A stretch of DNA of 64,000 nucleotides, from assembly GCA_004154925.1 (NCBI GenBank), contig QJNS01000103.1, positions 186,001 through 250,000 of the forward strand, in the 5' to 3' direction. This document shows positions 24,255 to 38,121 of the stretch, one piece after another. The translations under genes were made by a program, and so were the position numbers. Below the pieces are notes generated by a model. That model searched no databases, was not told where the DNA came from, and saw nothing but the letters and a program-made list of their open reading frames with translations. The stretch is from Monosporascus cannonballus. Its lineage: Eukaryota; Ascomycota; Sordariomycetes; Xylariales. The first letter of the stretch is position 1. The number at the start of each line of letters is the position of its first letter.

Positions 24255-26444
24255 GTTTTTCTAAGAGAAGAGCTAATATATCAATTAATATATACATTTG
24301 TTTTTAAATTAAAATACTTTATATGTTAACATAGAAAATATCTTTAAGTTGATTATAGTGATTCAAAATTATCCGTATATTTAAATTATTATTATATTAA
24401 TAAAAGTAACGTAAAAGTCAATTTCATTAACTTATTCATATATTTTTTCAAGTCAAAATGTTTTATATTCTTTATTTAATATCATTATAAGACTTTATTT
24501 GTAAAACAACTAAAAAAGATTTATATATAACATTTGATAAAATTAAATTATATTAATCAATTTATTCCAAGTATAAAATATTAATAAGAATATCCGAAAA
24601 GTCTTTGATGTAAGATTTTTGAAAAAATAAGCTTTAATTATAATGTATTTTATTTTCAAATTCCTATATGTTAAATTATTACAGAAACAAAATCGAATAT
24701 AATCACGGTTGTATACAAATATTAAATTTATATTAAAATTAAAGTATAATACATTTAATTCATTAATAATTTTAATTAATTTAAACGGTCGAAAGTAAAT
24801 AAAGATTGAAAACGTTAAATTTAAATCAGTAAAAATATAAAAAAGAATTTATAAAAACTGTTAAAAAGCTATCGACATCCGTTTACAAATATACATTAAT
24901 AAAAGGTAAAAGTAATTCAATGTCATATATTATAATATATTCGAATTTCCAATTTTTTTTAAAATATTACTTTGTTTATATAATTCTTTTTCCAAATTTA
25001 ATATATTAATTTTATTATTATTTAGAAATTTAATTTAATTTAATTTTTGGTTTTAAGTTTATTTTCAATATAATGTTGTTAAACCTTTAAATATTTTTAT
25101 GATATATCTTTTGTTAAATATATATACATATATTAAAACTTTATATTAAAAATAAAGTATTTCAGTTTCGAAATATTATTAACTTAATTTATTTATATGT
25201 TATACAGAATATTATAATTCTTATGTATTTATATTTTTATATAATTTGGACTTTTAAGTGATTTAAGTAATTTGGATATTTATACAATCATTTTCGATTT
25301 TTTTCTATTATAACGTGTATAAATATTCGTAAATTAATATTTATATAAAGTTTACCTCAAAATATCTTATAAATATAAGTGGTATAATTAATTATTTTAA
25401 ATAAGAACAACCGGATAATAAATATTTTAAATGTTATTAATTACTTATTTTAAATTAACTATTTTGAATCTTTATATTTCGAAAAATTCGTAAATATTTA
25501 AAGATCTTAATGTTTTAATATTATAATTTCCATTTTTCAAGCTTTATACACAAAGCTGTTTGAAGTTTATTGAATAATGCGAATTTTCGTGTTTAACGGT
25601 TAATTATTAAAAGAGAAAAAACAATTTAAATAGGTTTTATGATATAGTTCTTAATATACGTATTAGTATATATTATATTTATAATAAACGTATTATTTTA
25701 AAAACAAGAAAATGTAAAATTTATTCATTATATAATTAATATAATGAAACCGGTTTGTATATTTGTTTTTTCGAAATATAATATTTTTATTTCCTCGTTG
25801 AACTTATTTACGAAAATTAAAAAAAGTCGAATATAATGAAATTGAAATAAAAAATTTAATTTATTCCAATACGGAACAAAAATTAAGAATATATAACATT
25901 ATGATAAAAACATATTAAAATAAAAAATAAAAATATTATACTATTTTAACATTATATATTAAAAGTAAGTAAAATAAATATTACATTAATATTCAAATAA
26001 AATCTATTATCCATTTTTTATATACGATAATAGCAGTATCTACAAATTATTTAAATATTTAGCCAATAATTTGGAAAATGTAAACATGCGAATTAATACA
26101 GTATTATTTCTATTATTAATATTTAATCCGAAATATAATAATTAAACATTTTACATACCTTATTAATATAAAATTAATACGGTATTATATTACGATAAAG
26201 TTTATAAAATCGTTAATTTAATTTATAAATTAAAATTTTCCAAAATTTTTATTCAAATTTAATTTTATATTAATTTAATAGTTTATTTTTATATCATTTA
26301 ACTCATATTTTATTTATGTTATAAGTATTTGTATTTTTAAAATATATTTATAAATAAATTATTATATTATATATTACGTATTTACGAGTAATTAATCCGT
26401 GAATAATTTCATTATACTCAGGCACCTTTATTAACCATCTACGG
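24255..26444. other. AT-rich DNA without recognisable genes
   Basis: No supported feature; strongly AT-biased with no long frames. Confidence 0.6.
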
Positions 26445-26452
26445 GTGGTTAG

Positions 26453-26800
26453 CAGGGGTGCGTGGGTACTTCTGGGTGAAAGTTTTAGCGTGGGTGGGTG
26501 GGTAGTGCAAACCCTAGTACGAGGAATGGCAGCGAGTTGTCTGTAGAGTAGCGGACCACACGTAGCTCGCCGGATTATGACTGCATAGAGTGGAGTTCGT
26601 TTTTTTGTGCTCCTATAATGGGTTGGTTTTTTGCATTCCTTGTGGAGGAGTCCCTTTTATGTTTGTGTGGTGGACGAAATTATACAAGCCCTTTGGACAG
26701 CCTCCGGCGGCCTATTTTTGACAGATAGCCAGGTGTAGGTTAGCACACCAAATACGGAAAGGCTACCCACTGATCGGAAAATATATACCGTTATTAGGGC
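26453..26800 (+). mobile_element. second hAT-like fragment
   Basis: Begins CAGGGGTGCGTGGGTAC and shares with the minus strand of 16577-17177 the order of GTGGGTA repeats followed by GCAAACCCTA and a TACG-rich stretch. GC is far above the surroundings. The right limit, near GGCTACCCACTG at about 26762-26773, is a guess based on weak reverse similarity to the left end. No coding frame of note, so it may be a non-autonomous or truncated copy. Confidence 0.4.
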
Positions 26801-29800
26801 ACACAAAAGTTGTACGCGTTACAAAATCTGCTTAATTAGCTAAATTTGACGACATAATGAATATCCTATTTATTTCATACTTATATTTTTTAATTTTTTA
26901 AATATTAAATACTTAATTACTATTAAGTCGATATTAGTTATATCTTATTAATAATTAATTATGTTATAAATATTTGTGACTATTTATAAACATTTTAAAA
27001 ATTACAATTATATTAAGAATATTCTAATTCAAAATACATTGTACATAGGATATAAAATTCTATACATTTTAATTAATTATTTTTATAATTCATTAAATTA
27101 ATAAAATTCACTCTAAATTTCAATCGAGAAAACCAGTTTAGATTTTAAATATATAATAATATTCTATTTACCGAAATATTTCTATAACTCTAAAACATCG
27201 ATTTCACGAATTGTACGATTAATATTCTTAAAGTAATTATGAAAAATAATTAAATTTATAATTAGGTTTTTACGATATATATTTATAAATGTTATAAATA
27301 CGAAGTTCTTTACAGAATTTATAATAAGTTTATTAAATAAATCTTTTTTCCTTTCTTTTCAAATATTTACGAAAACAATACGTTAAACTTATTTAATTAA
27401 ACTAGATATATAAAAATAAATTCCTAATTTATATTTAAGAACAATATTATGAACGATAGAAATAGATTTCGGACTTAGTAAAAAGGTTAGACGCATAAGT
27501 TATAGAATAATAAGAAATTATAATCTTGAAATAAAGATATAATATTTTAAAAACGAAAATAACGATTGTGTAAAATAATGATTTATATATATATTAAATT
27601 TTATTATAAAAGCTTGAATAATTACATTTTAAATAAGAAAAGAAATTCAAATAAATAATAAGTTTATCAGTTAATATATAGAATTATTAACATATTTGAA
27701 ATTATTAAAACTGGATTTATTAATACCTGTAAAAAGGTTTAATATAATAGTTCTTTAATTTTTCTACGGAATTTTAGAAACCCTGGAATTAAAATATTTT
27801 TAATTAAAAAACCTGATATATGAATAGATAATTATAAAATGAAATTTAGAGCAGATTTATTTTAAATACGATAATAATATATACTGGTACTAATATAGTA
27901 ATAAACAAAAAAGTAGTAAATTAAATGCTTAAACTACTTGCTATAGAATTTGCATATATTTCATTTACTGATTATTTCAATAATTGTATATATGCTATAC
28001 TAACACTGTTAAAAATTATACTGTTATGGAAGTTACATTTTTATATAAAAGTTCAATAACCTGTAATTAATTTTTTTTAAAAACATTAATCAGTTAGAAA
28101 GAGATATACAAACATTTATTATGAGAAAAACAAAAGACATTTTATAATACGATAACGTAAATATTAATATATTTTTATTTAATTACAAATATAACATAAT
28201 AAACGTCTCGTTTTATTTTTTAAACTATTTTTTATTTCCGATTTCAACTTTGTTATACATATATTTATTTTAGTTAATAAGCTTTTAAATTATTCATTTA
28301 TTAAAGAGAATGAGAGAATATACTTGAATATGAGTTTTATTTTAATTTATATTTATAGAATTAGAATATATTATTATAATGCCTCTATAATATTAAAACT
28401 TTGGATTAAAATAATATAATTGATCCAAGCAATTCCGTTTATAAGTTAAATCTACACACTTAATTTCAATGAATTAGCGTATATGTACAAATCTCTATAA
28501 TTATGCTCGAAATAAAAATAATTAAATTGAATTATTATTAGACCTATCGATAATAAAGTTTCTTAAGCAATCGATATAATTTATAAATAAAGTATAATTT
28601 TAAGAATTATAAATGTTTACGTTGTAATATTAAAAGTATGCAATATTTAGACTTAGAGTATTTAAATTTCAATATAAGTATTTAATTTTCCTTCATCGTT
28701 TTTAAAAATAACTATTAAAAAGGTTTATTACTATTAAAAATTAAGTTTATAGAGAAGTAAAAGCTAAAAAGTAAATATATTATATATTAGAAAAGTTCGC
28801 GATAAATTTTAAAAGAAATAACGATCAATAATAGCAAACCTGTTTTATACCTATCTAAAACTATAGACAATATTTGAAATAAGGTCTTAATTTATAAATA
28901 GTAATAAGTTAAAAATGATTTCAACATTAATTCACTAAAAAACTTTTTAATGTTTCTCTTCAATAGAATATAATGTATATAATTAAAATTTATAACAATA
29001 AATAAATAACGAAATTAAATATATAATTATTTACATAAAGCTTAATTTCTTATATTTATTTAATTGTCTAAATAAATATATCTTGGTTTCATATAATTTA
29101 TATGTTTTGGTTCCAAACTATTTAGGTTTTTCAAAATAATTAAATCACGTTGAAAATCAATTTTCATATCTCAAATTTAACCGTAACAAATTCGAACTAT
29201 GTTTTAAAAATAACTCTTTTCGAAACAAGAATTCTTACTTCCATAAAATTGTTTCTTTTTCTAAGAATCTTTGTCCTAAAAATAAAAACCGTAAATGACC
29301 GCTTTATTTTTCGAGGAAATTCTTGAAGAATCTTTAATTAACCTTATTATAATAGGCCGTATTCGAAAAAAGGAAAAAACCTCGTTTAAATTAACACTAT
29401 TTTCGCAACGTTCGAACTAATTTAATTAAGAAATTTCATATTAAATGTCGTCCTTATTAAAATTATATTTGTTTTAAATAACTTTAAATATGTCTACATT
29501 TGTAATATTTTAAAAAATAGCTTTTATATTTATCATTAATATCTTATTTGTAACGTTTTAATTAGAAGTCTACTAATAGTACTAGTCCAAAAACACAAGT
29601 CCTTAAAAAAGAGGCATGTATAATTAAGGATAATATTATAACTCATCAAGATGTTATTAGAAACTATTAAATAATTTAAGTTAACGCTCAAACAAAACAT
29701 TTTATAAACGAAGAAAACCATTGTAAAAATTTATTAATCGATTAAAGCGCTTCGACTTTTAATAAAAACCTTTTAAAAAGGATCTAACTATTTCTTTTAG

Positions 29801-30547
29801 AAATATAAACTGAATCAATTAAAAATCAAAAGAAAAAACATAATATCGTGTAAAAAATACGATTTATTTTAAAAATAAACACTATAACGAAAACCTTTAT
29901 CTTTTATTAGCTGAAACGACGTAAAGTTAGATTTGGAGTTTAAGCCGTTATCGATCGTAATCTCAGCCGTATTAAAAAAAAGTCGATTAGGATTTTAGCG
30001 ATAAAATATTTTAATTTGATTTTTCGTATATTGTTAAATACGGAAAACCATCCTTAGTATTTCTTTATATAAATAATTTTTCTCTTCAATTAAATATTAT
30101 ATTTTGCCTTCAACGGTTTTTAAATCTAATATTTTTATAATCTTATATTCTTTAACGTTTTTTACCATTCTTTAATATACTTTCAAAACGTTGTTTTTAA
30201 ATATTAATTCAAATAAAATAAATGTGAAATATCAGTTATACTTTTATAGTTTTAACTAACACTGATTAATAATAATTTTGGAACTATATTTCTAAAATTT
30301 AACTTATTATTAAATTTATTTTTGTCTTTATTTGAAAAATGTTAACTTTTACGCTGTATTTCTGGCCTAAAAATAAACTTTATTTTTATTCGATATGATT
30401 TATTTCTCAATTCTTCTTTTAGTGTAATATTCAATTTCGTTTGTAACTAAAACCGCAATTTAATTTAAAAACGAGTTTATATTATTTTGACTTTTATTAA
30501 CAGTATTTCGATCCGTAATATAATAGTAGTATATTTAAAAACAGGTT
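26801..30547. other. AT-rich DNA without recognisable genes
   Basis: No supported gene or element. GTTTG at 30548-30552 is the target duplication of the element that follows. Confidence 0.6.
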
Positions 30548-30552
30548 GTTTG

Positions 30553-30912
30553 TGTGACGGCTAAGAGATTTAACCAACTATTAAACTTTAGTCGTACGGG
30601 TTTATGTTGGCAAAAGTGTCGTGGGATTCTGAGCAATAAATACAGTAACGTATCACGTCTCGTAATACCAAGTGCGTCTTAGGTAACGAATTGTTATTGC
30701 AAGGTAAAGCTATTTAAACTATGGAAATAATAAGCGTATTATACTTGGTTTTCCCTCCCCTATTAAGCCTGGCTTTATAGGCTTTACGATAAATCCTATT
30801 GAACCTAGATCTATGGGCTTTACAATAGATCCTGTCGAGCCATCACGTAACTCGACCTATATGGCTTACTTATTAACCGTTTTCCGAGGCCGCAGCCTAT
30901 TAGGTTATAATA
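30553..30912 (-). repeat. 3' LTR of family 2 copy E (360 bp)
   Basis: Begins TGTGACGGCTAAGAG and ends TTATAATA. It is 35 bp longer than its partner because of a 36-bp tandem duplication (GGCTTTACGATAAATCCT at 30780 and GGCTTTACAATAGATCCT at 30816). Confidence 0.85.
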
Positions 30913-31545
30913 CGATTCTCCCTCTCTACAATTTTAGTCCCGAAAATTTCTTTCTCTCTCTTTTTTTTAAGTCCTCTTTTACCATTATATCGGGCCGCAT
31001 TAAAAACCGGTTGATAAAAAATTAGAGAACGAAACAACTTGTTCAAACTTATCATTTTTCACGCTGTAAACATACCTATATATTCGTATTGCGTTCGTCG
31101 AGATGTATTATCTTATCGTACCTTTTCGTCGAATTTTTCCCGATATAAAAAATATATGGCACGGAACTAAGACCTTTATAACGTTACCGGTTTTTCCATT
31201 ATTTAACCTGAAAAATTCGTTCCCAACGACCTTAAAATTAAAACGGAACTTAAAAAAACTGAAAAGAAAACGAAAGAAATGTAAATCAAGGTTCGTCGGC
31301 TTCGAAAATAAAAGAAATTATAGGCGGATCGTATAATACGTATACTTTCCCGAGATCTCCAATCCCTAAAGGAATTAGATAAGTTGGAACGTTAAAAAAA
31401 CGGGCCGAACTGGAGGCCTTTAAGGCTATATCCGCATAGGCCGCACCTTTCCTTAATTGGTCTACCTTTAAGTCTACCGACTAATCGTCTCTTAATTAGG
31501 GAACCTTTAATTCTACCGTTTTCGGCATTATTAGTAAAAGTTCTT
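30913..31545. other. family 2 sequence between chromodomain and 3' LTR
   Basis: About 630 bp with no open frame in the element's own direction. On the opposite (plus) strand a 77-codon frame at 31103-31336 ends in a Lys/Arg-rich tract (LKRNLKKLKRKRKKCK). It is followed by coiled-coil-like pieces (RDLQSLKELDKLE near 31352, KKRAELEAFKAIS near 31398) in shifted frames. Copy D keeps only about 120 bp of this part, poorly matching. It may be chance, an insertion, or an antisense gene; I cannot decide. Confidence 0.35.
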
Positions 31546-34500
31546 TAATAGGCGCTAGACGTCAATAAGATTTTTAGCAGGTTTCCAGGTATTTTTAAAA
31601 TCCGGGTGCTTTTTTTACTTAATCAAGTACTGGGTAAATCCGTTTTATTTCCGTGTATCGAATTTTTTTATCTTATATATTTGTTCGTTTTTCATTTTTA
31701 CGTCGTTTTATGCCGTATATTCTTCTATTATATCCGTTATTAACTCGAATAAAAAAATTGGATAGAACTTAATTTTTAGTAAAAATTCCAGTTAATAATT
31801 ATTTTGTAAGATTTTCTTAGCGATTCTATATGAACCGATATATTTAAAATCGAGGTTTTTACTAAGTCGTTTTATTGGAATATTTTTGTAACGAAAAAAA
31901 CCATTTTCCTTCTTTCGAAAATTTGTTTTTAATTCTTTTTTAATTATAATATTTGCTTATTTAATTACGTGCGAATTCCAGTTTTACTTTTATTTCTTAA
32001 TATAAGTATCGTAATATTTCCAACGTCAAAAGTATTTTAACATTAATTGGAACGTCGTTACGTACTTTTTTATAAACTCCTGAAATAAAATCAAAATTTA
32101 CGTTCGTATATATTATTTTAATATTTTTGTAATACCTAATATTATAGCCAATTATACGACTAGTAATTTTTAACCTAGTTATTTTATTTCTATTTATTAT
32201 TATATCGTAAGTTGGTTTTTAATATTTAGTTTATTTATTTTATTTGTCCGTTTATCTACTGTTTAAAAACGCTAGATAATTTGTCGTTTAGGTCGATTTA
32301 TATTATTCAACCTTGTTAAAATTTAAATACAAATACTAATCTTTTATTTAAAATAACCTTCATCAATAATTCGTAAATATTAAAATTATTTCTTAAAAAA
32401 TATATATATTATTTATTCGAAATTTATATCTTTGTAAAATGGTAAAAAATATAAAAATATTTTCTAAATCGATTACCATTTACGAAAATATTATTATGAT
32501 ATATTTCTGTAACTGGATTTCTTAATATAGAAAGTTTGGTAATAAAGTCGGATATAATTAAATATTATAGTCGTTCCGTAATTAGTAATAACCGTAATTC
32601 ACTATATGGCTTATATCGTCGAGTCCGTATTCTGGTACAAATATCGTATTGCCGGAATTTTTTTATACCGTTAATTTTGTTCTAGGAAAGGAATATATAC
32701 GTTAAAGCCGTTTTAGGGTTATGTAAATCTCTAGATATTTATGTAGCTAATATTTGTATATATTTTGTACTAAATGCTTTTGGTATTTTTTTCTTGAACT
32801 CGTATTTTATCCGCTTTTTAATCTTTTAGAAGACCGTCGTTATATTGCTGGATTTTCTAATATATATTAAAGGGTACTACCCGAATTTTCGCAATTTATT
32901 GCGGGTGTAAATATTCTTTTTTAATAATATCCAAAATTATATAATTAATTTTAACGAATTTTTTTCGAAATTTGGTCGCTTACTTAAAATATCGGCTTTA
33001 TCGTTTTCTAAGCTTTTTTTATAAATAATAACGAAATCCAAATTCGCCAATTTTTCCGCTTAATAAAATTATCGTTCTATAATTCTTTCGTCGTAATAAA
33101 ACGAGTAAAATTTTAATAATCCGTATAAACCTTAACTTAATACAAATTTCCCTTAGGAAATACCTAAATATTTGGAAAGCCATAATAATGGCTATAAATT
33201 CTTTATTTGAAATACCGTAATTAAATTCGGTTTCTTTTAGCTTGTATGAAAAAATATAATAAAGTGCAATTTGCCTTAATTATTTCGTTATCCGATTATT
33301 ACGTTTAACGTATAATCCGAAATATCGGTTTATAATTTAACAAAACGTATTAAATTATATATAATTAACATTAGTTTATTGGTAATCGTATTTTCAATAT
33401 TTTCAAACGCCTTTTTTATTTTAGGCGTTTATTTGAACTCTTTTTTTTTCGTAAGATTAATTAGAAATATAATTATTCTACTAAAGTTCTGAATAAATCT
33501 TCTGTAACAATTAGCGAATTTAAGAAATCCTTATTTTTTTTTAATTATAGTTAACGTTTATTATTTTATAACAGCAGCGAATTTCTTAAACTGTATTCTA
33601 ATACATCTTAGAGTAATAATATATTCCAGATATTTTATTTCCTATACGTAATATGAATTTTTTGTATTAACAAATAACTTTGCGTTTTATAAAGCTTAAA
33701 AAACTTTATAAACATATTCTGAATATATTTTTTCGTTTTCGAAAAAAATAGAAATGTCGTCGAAATAGCAAACGACGCAAATATCGAGATATTTTCGTAA
33801 TATATAATTACTAATCCGTTGGAAAACTACTGGTACATTCGTAAATCCTATAAATATAACCAAATATTTAAATAATCCGTATTTCGTCTTAAAAATTATA
33901 TTTTATTTACGTTTTTTTCTTAATCTTAATAAAATTACATCTATCTTTAAGATCGAACGTTATGAATTATTTGGTTTCGTAAAATCGGTTTTGCATTTCC
34001 GTAATTAAAGGTAATAATGTTCGATTTTTAATAGTGATATCGTTTAATTGCTGATAATTAATTACAAGTTGTAACTTCTTATTTTTGTTAAGTATGAAAA
34101 ATATTGGATATCTTATTAGTGATTTCGGAAGTTAAATCTATCTTTTTTATAGCCGATTTTCTAAGTATTTTTTAAGAACGCGTAGTTCGTTTCCGCTAAG
34201 ATTATATATAGGGTAAAACCTTTTCGAAAATATTTTCTTAAGGATTATTTTATAAACTTATTTGTTATATTCTAATAATTTCGTATTAAGTTTTTTTCTA
34301 AAAACGTGCTTATACCAGTAATATTATAAAAATATATTAATTAGAATTTTGATTTTTTGAAATTATTATTTTGAATCGTTATTTAATTTAATTTAATTCT
34401 CTTCTAATAATAACAATAATGCGTCGTATTTTTTGATAATTATTTTTTTATATTTTGTTTTTTTGCATAGTAAGGTTTCTGTCGTATTCTTATGCCTATA

Positions 34501-34959
34501 TTCGTTACCATTTTCGATCGAATATTAAAATCTTAATTTTTGTTGTTCGCTGATAGGGTATAAGGTAAACCTTACCTAGCTAATTCTTTTATTAATCAAG
34601 ATTTGATACTGGCGTACCTATGGTAATCCCAAGATTATATTGTAATTCCCAAATAAAACGATGTCGAAATTAACTGTTTGGTATTGTTTTTAGATGAAAA
34701 TCTTGAGGTGATTAATTTCGCGTATGATTTTACCGTTGTTATAAGCGAATTCCTGATTATCGGTATTTGTAGCTATATAAGATTCTAATTTATATTTTTA
34801 TAGTAATTTAAACTTATTAATTATATCTACTATAATATAATTTCCGCTTAAAGTTCCGCAATTTATTATTGCGATATATTAATATGTTTTAATTCGTATG
34901 TCCAATGTGATAAAAATATTAACGGATTTTATCGTCGCGTTTAAAACTTTTTTTAGAAA

Positions 34960-35165
34960 TGTAAAATAATGGGCAGCTGTGAGCTAAGTAAGGTGATCTC
35001 CGACCAATCGTAAAGCAGATTCTAAGAAATAAATATATTAAGTTATTTCTATCTGGCGTTTTCCATTAGCTGCCAGATAATAGATTTATATTAACAAATA
35101 GGTCCGTAACTAATCGGTAGTTAATTAATTACTAACGTTATATTTATAAAGGTTATTTTCTTATA
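34960..35165 (-). repeat. 3' LTR of copy B
   Basis: 206 bp, plus-strand start TGTAAAATAATGGGCAGC, end TTCTTATA. Pairs with 42136-42341. Confidence 0.88.
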
Positions 35166-35599
35166 ATTATTCTCTTTTTGTAAATTATTAATCCTTAATA
35201 ATAATATTAGTAATTTTATATAACCCATTTTGCAAATCTGGTTATATATATTTGCCGATAATTTATCGTTACATTATATTATAAATAATTACCGTAATAA
35301 TTAATATATATTATATTACGTAAGAAATTATATTTCGCCTAATATCTTATTTTAATCCGTTTTTAGCCCTATTTTATTTATTGTTTTTCGCACCTATATT
35401 TTTATTTCTTTTTACTTACGCGTTCCGTTCGGTTTCTCATTTTTCTTTATTTTTATTTCGCCTTTTTCGTTTGTTTTATGTATTATCTTTATTTGTTATA
35501 TTTTTTTCATAGGGAATTCCCAAAAAAAATAATATTTTAATATTAAAAAAAATTAAGATATTTTTAACCTTATGTTTTTAATACCGATAAGAAGATAAA

Positions 35600-36900
35600 T
35601 ATTATTTGTATTACGGGTAATATTAAGCCGTAGTATATTTATGTAATATAACGTTATTTCGATTATTATACGGTTTACGTTTAAGTTTTAAACGCCTTAA
35701 ATTACGTTATAATTAATTATTATTATAATATTTTTCGCGCAGTAAATAATTATTTTTAATATTATTTACATCGTTATTTAATTTTTATTCAAATTCTAAT
35801 CGTTCTTAAAAATACCGGTTAAACGGTTTTTTAATTCAGTATCGATAATTAAAAATTAATTCATAAATTCGAAAAATTTCGTATTACAAATACCTAATAC
35901 GAATATTTTAATATGGTTACGGTCGGTCGTTAACGTTTTTCGCAAAACCGAATTCGCCCTTAATACGGTTATTATTAAGGAATATTATTTTCTTAATACA
36001 GCTAAAGTCGATTTCCGATCGTCCGTTATAATTACGGAAATTCAATTTTAGCGTTGTTTTAGAAATTTGCAAACTTAAATCCTTTTTATAAATATTACGG
36101 TCTTTTTTTTATTATTTTGCAGTTAATTTCCAATTAGACGTAATATTAAGGTATTTTTATAAATAAAGCGATTTTCGACAGTTGTTATACCGTTACGTTT
36201 TTTATTTATAAACATTTTCCGCCCGTTTTTAACGTTTTAACGAAATTTTAATATTTATTAATAATTATAATTAAAAAACGGCTTTACCCTGTAAAACTGT
36301 TACTAAATCCAAATATATTAAACGTTTTAAAAACGGCGCCTTATTTCCGATTAATAACAAATTATATTTTATTTATTTAAGCCTTATTTTGTGTAAGAAA
36401 TAAAACGTTTTTAAATGTTTTTCGGATTTTACGCCTTATGAATTTAATAAATATATTTATCTTTTGTTATTATATGTTTTTCGATTATTTTCCGATATTT
36501 TTATATTAATTCTTTTAATATACATAATAAAAATTAATATAACGTAAGGTTTAATAATTAAATATAAGATTTTTTTTTCTAAATAAAAATTTAATTTTTT
36601 ATATTACTTATAAATATCTAATCGGTATATAATAAGATAATTATTCGTTACAAATTTAAAAATAATTATATAATTAAAAAATACTTTAATATTTATATTT
36701 ATATTTTATTTAAAGTTATTTCTTATAATTTTTATAATTATTAAGTAATTAATTTCTCATCGTATTGTTATCACCTTACGGTTTTTAGATTATTTGACTT
36801 TTTTTATATATGTATTTACTTTTTTTTATAACTTTATAATATTTTAAGCGCATTTTTAAAATATTTTCGTGATTTTTACGTATTATATTTAGCAGATTAA
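35600..36900 (-). pseudogene. extra reading frame of family 1, copy B
   Basis: Counterpart of 2300-3560. The minus strand reads SEIDFSCIKKIIFLNNN and KGEFGFAKN around 35945-36030, in the same order as copy A-plus, before a frameshift. Unknown product. Confidence 0.45.
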
Positions 36901-38013
36901 GTTTTTTACTTAATTAAATATTCGCGTTATTTTTAGTTATTTCGGTAACGGACGGTATTTTTTATTATTTACTTTTTTTATTTTTTTATTTGGTCCGGTA
37001 ATATTATTTAAACGTTATACCGTTTCCGATTATCTTACGGTTTTAATTAAAATATTAAAAATATATTATAAATTTATTAATATTTAATACCGAAAAATAC
37101 TATATGTGCTTAAAAGTTTGTTTATGTTTTAATTATAACTTAAATATAAATAAATACGAATTTTGTATTTTTATACTTAAAACTTTTAATTATTAAATTT
37201 ACTTATTATTTTAATTAAAATTCTATACGTATATAATATTAATTATAATATTTCATTTGGATTACCGTTATTGTTTTTTAATATATATATATTATTTAAC
37301 AAATAATCATTATTTTTTCGAAACGCTTTTTAATTTTTTATATGTATTTCTTAAACATTTATAAAAAGGTATTTTATTATTTTTAAATAATACTTGCATA
37401 AATTTTCGAACGGAAAATAACCGTTAAACGTATTTTGCATATTATTATATATAAATTTTGCATTACGTAATAACTTCATTTAGTTATCTTAATATTTAGT
37501 AACGTATTTTCTAAAATAATATTTTAAAATTTATTAAATATATTCCGTTTATTTATTAATATATATTTAATATATAATTAATATTTACCGTTTTATCTTT
37601 TGTTTTTCGCAGAATTGTGCTTAAATTAATTTGCCAATAATTTATTTTTATTATTAATACTTTTGCCTAGCGTAGCGAATTTATATTTAACTTCGATATA
37701 CAATAATTAAATTAAATTAATTATAATCAAGGTTTTAACCGTAAAAATCAAAAGTTTTCGTTTCGTATAACAGTCGACGATAACCATAATTATATCGTAC
37801 TTTAGCTCGTTTAAATTCAAGCATGTAAAAAATCGCCTAATAAAATTTAATGAAATCTTTTAAAAATTTTATTTAAATAATAATAAAAGTTATAATTATT
37901 GGTATAATTTATGGCGTAATTCTATTATGCTTTAATATTTCGGATATTACTTAATATATTTTTAAATATCGTTTTTTATATTTTTTAATAAAAGGTATTA
38001 ATTATTAATTTTA

Positions 38014-38121
38014 ATATATTTTATATATTTTATATATTTTATATATTTTATATATTTTATATATTTTATATATTTTATATATTTTATATATTTTATATAT
38101 TTTATATATTTTATATATTTT
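38014..38121. repeat. 9-bp minisatellite, about 12 copies
   Basis: ATATATTTT is repeated without visible interruption for about 108 bp inside copy B, between the integrase and RNase H regions. At the same place copy C (about 47335-47360) has only one or two related units. Confidence 0.85.

Noticed and set aside
38014..38121. CRISPR-like array
   Set aside because: The 9-bp units have no spacers; it is a simple minisatellite in a eukaryotic retrotransposon.
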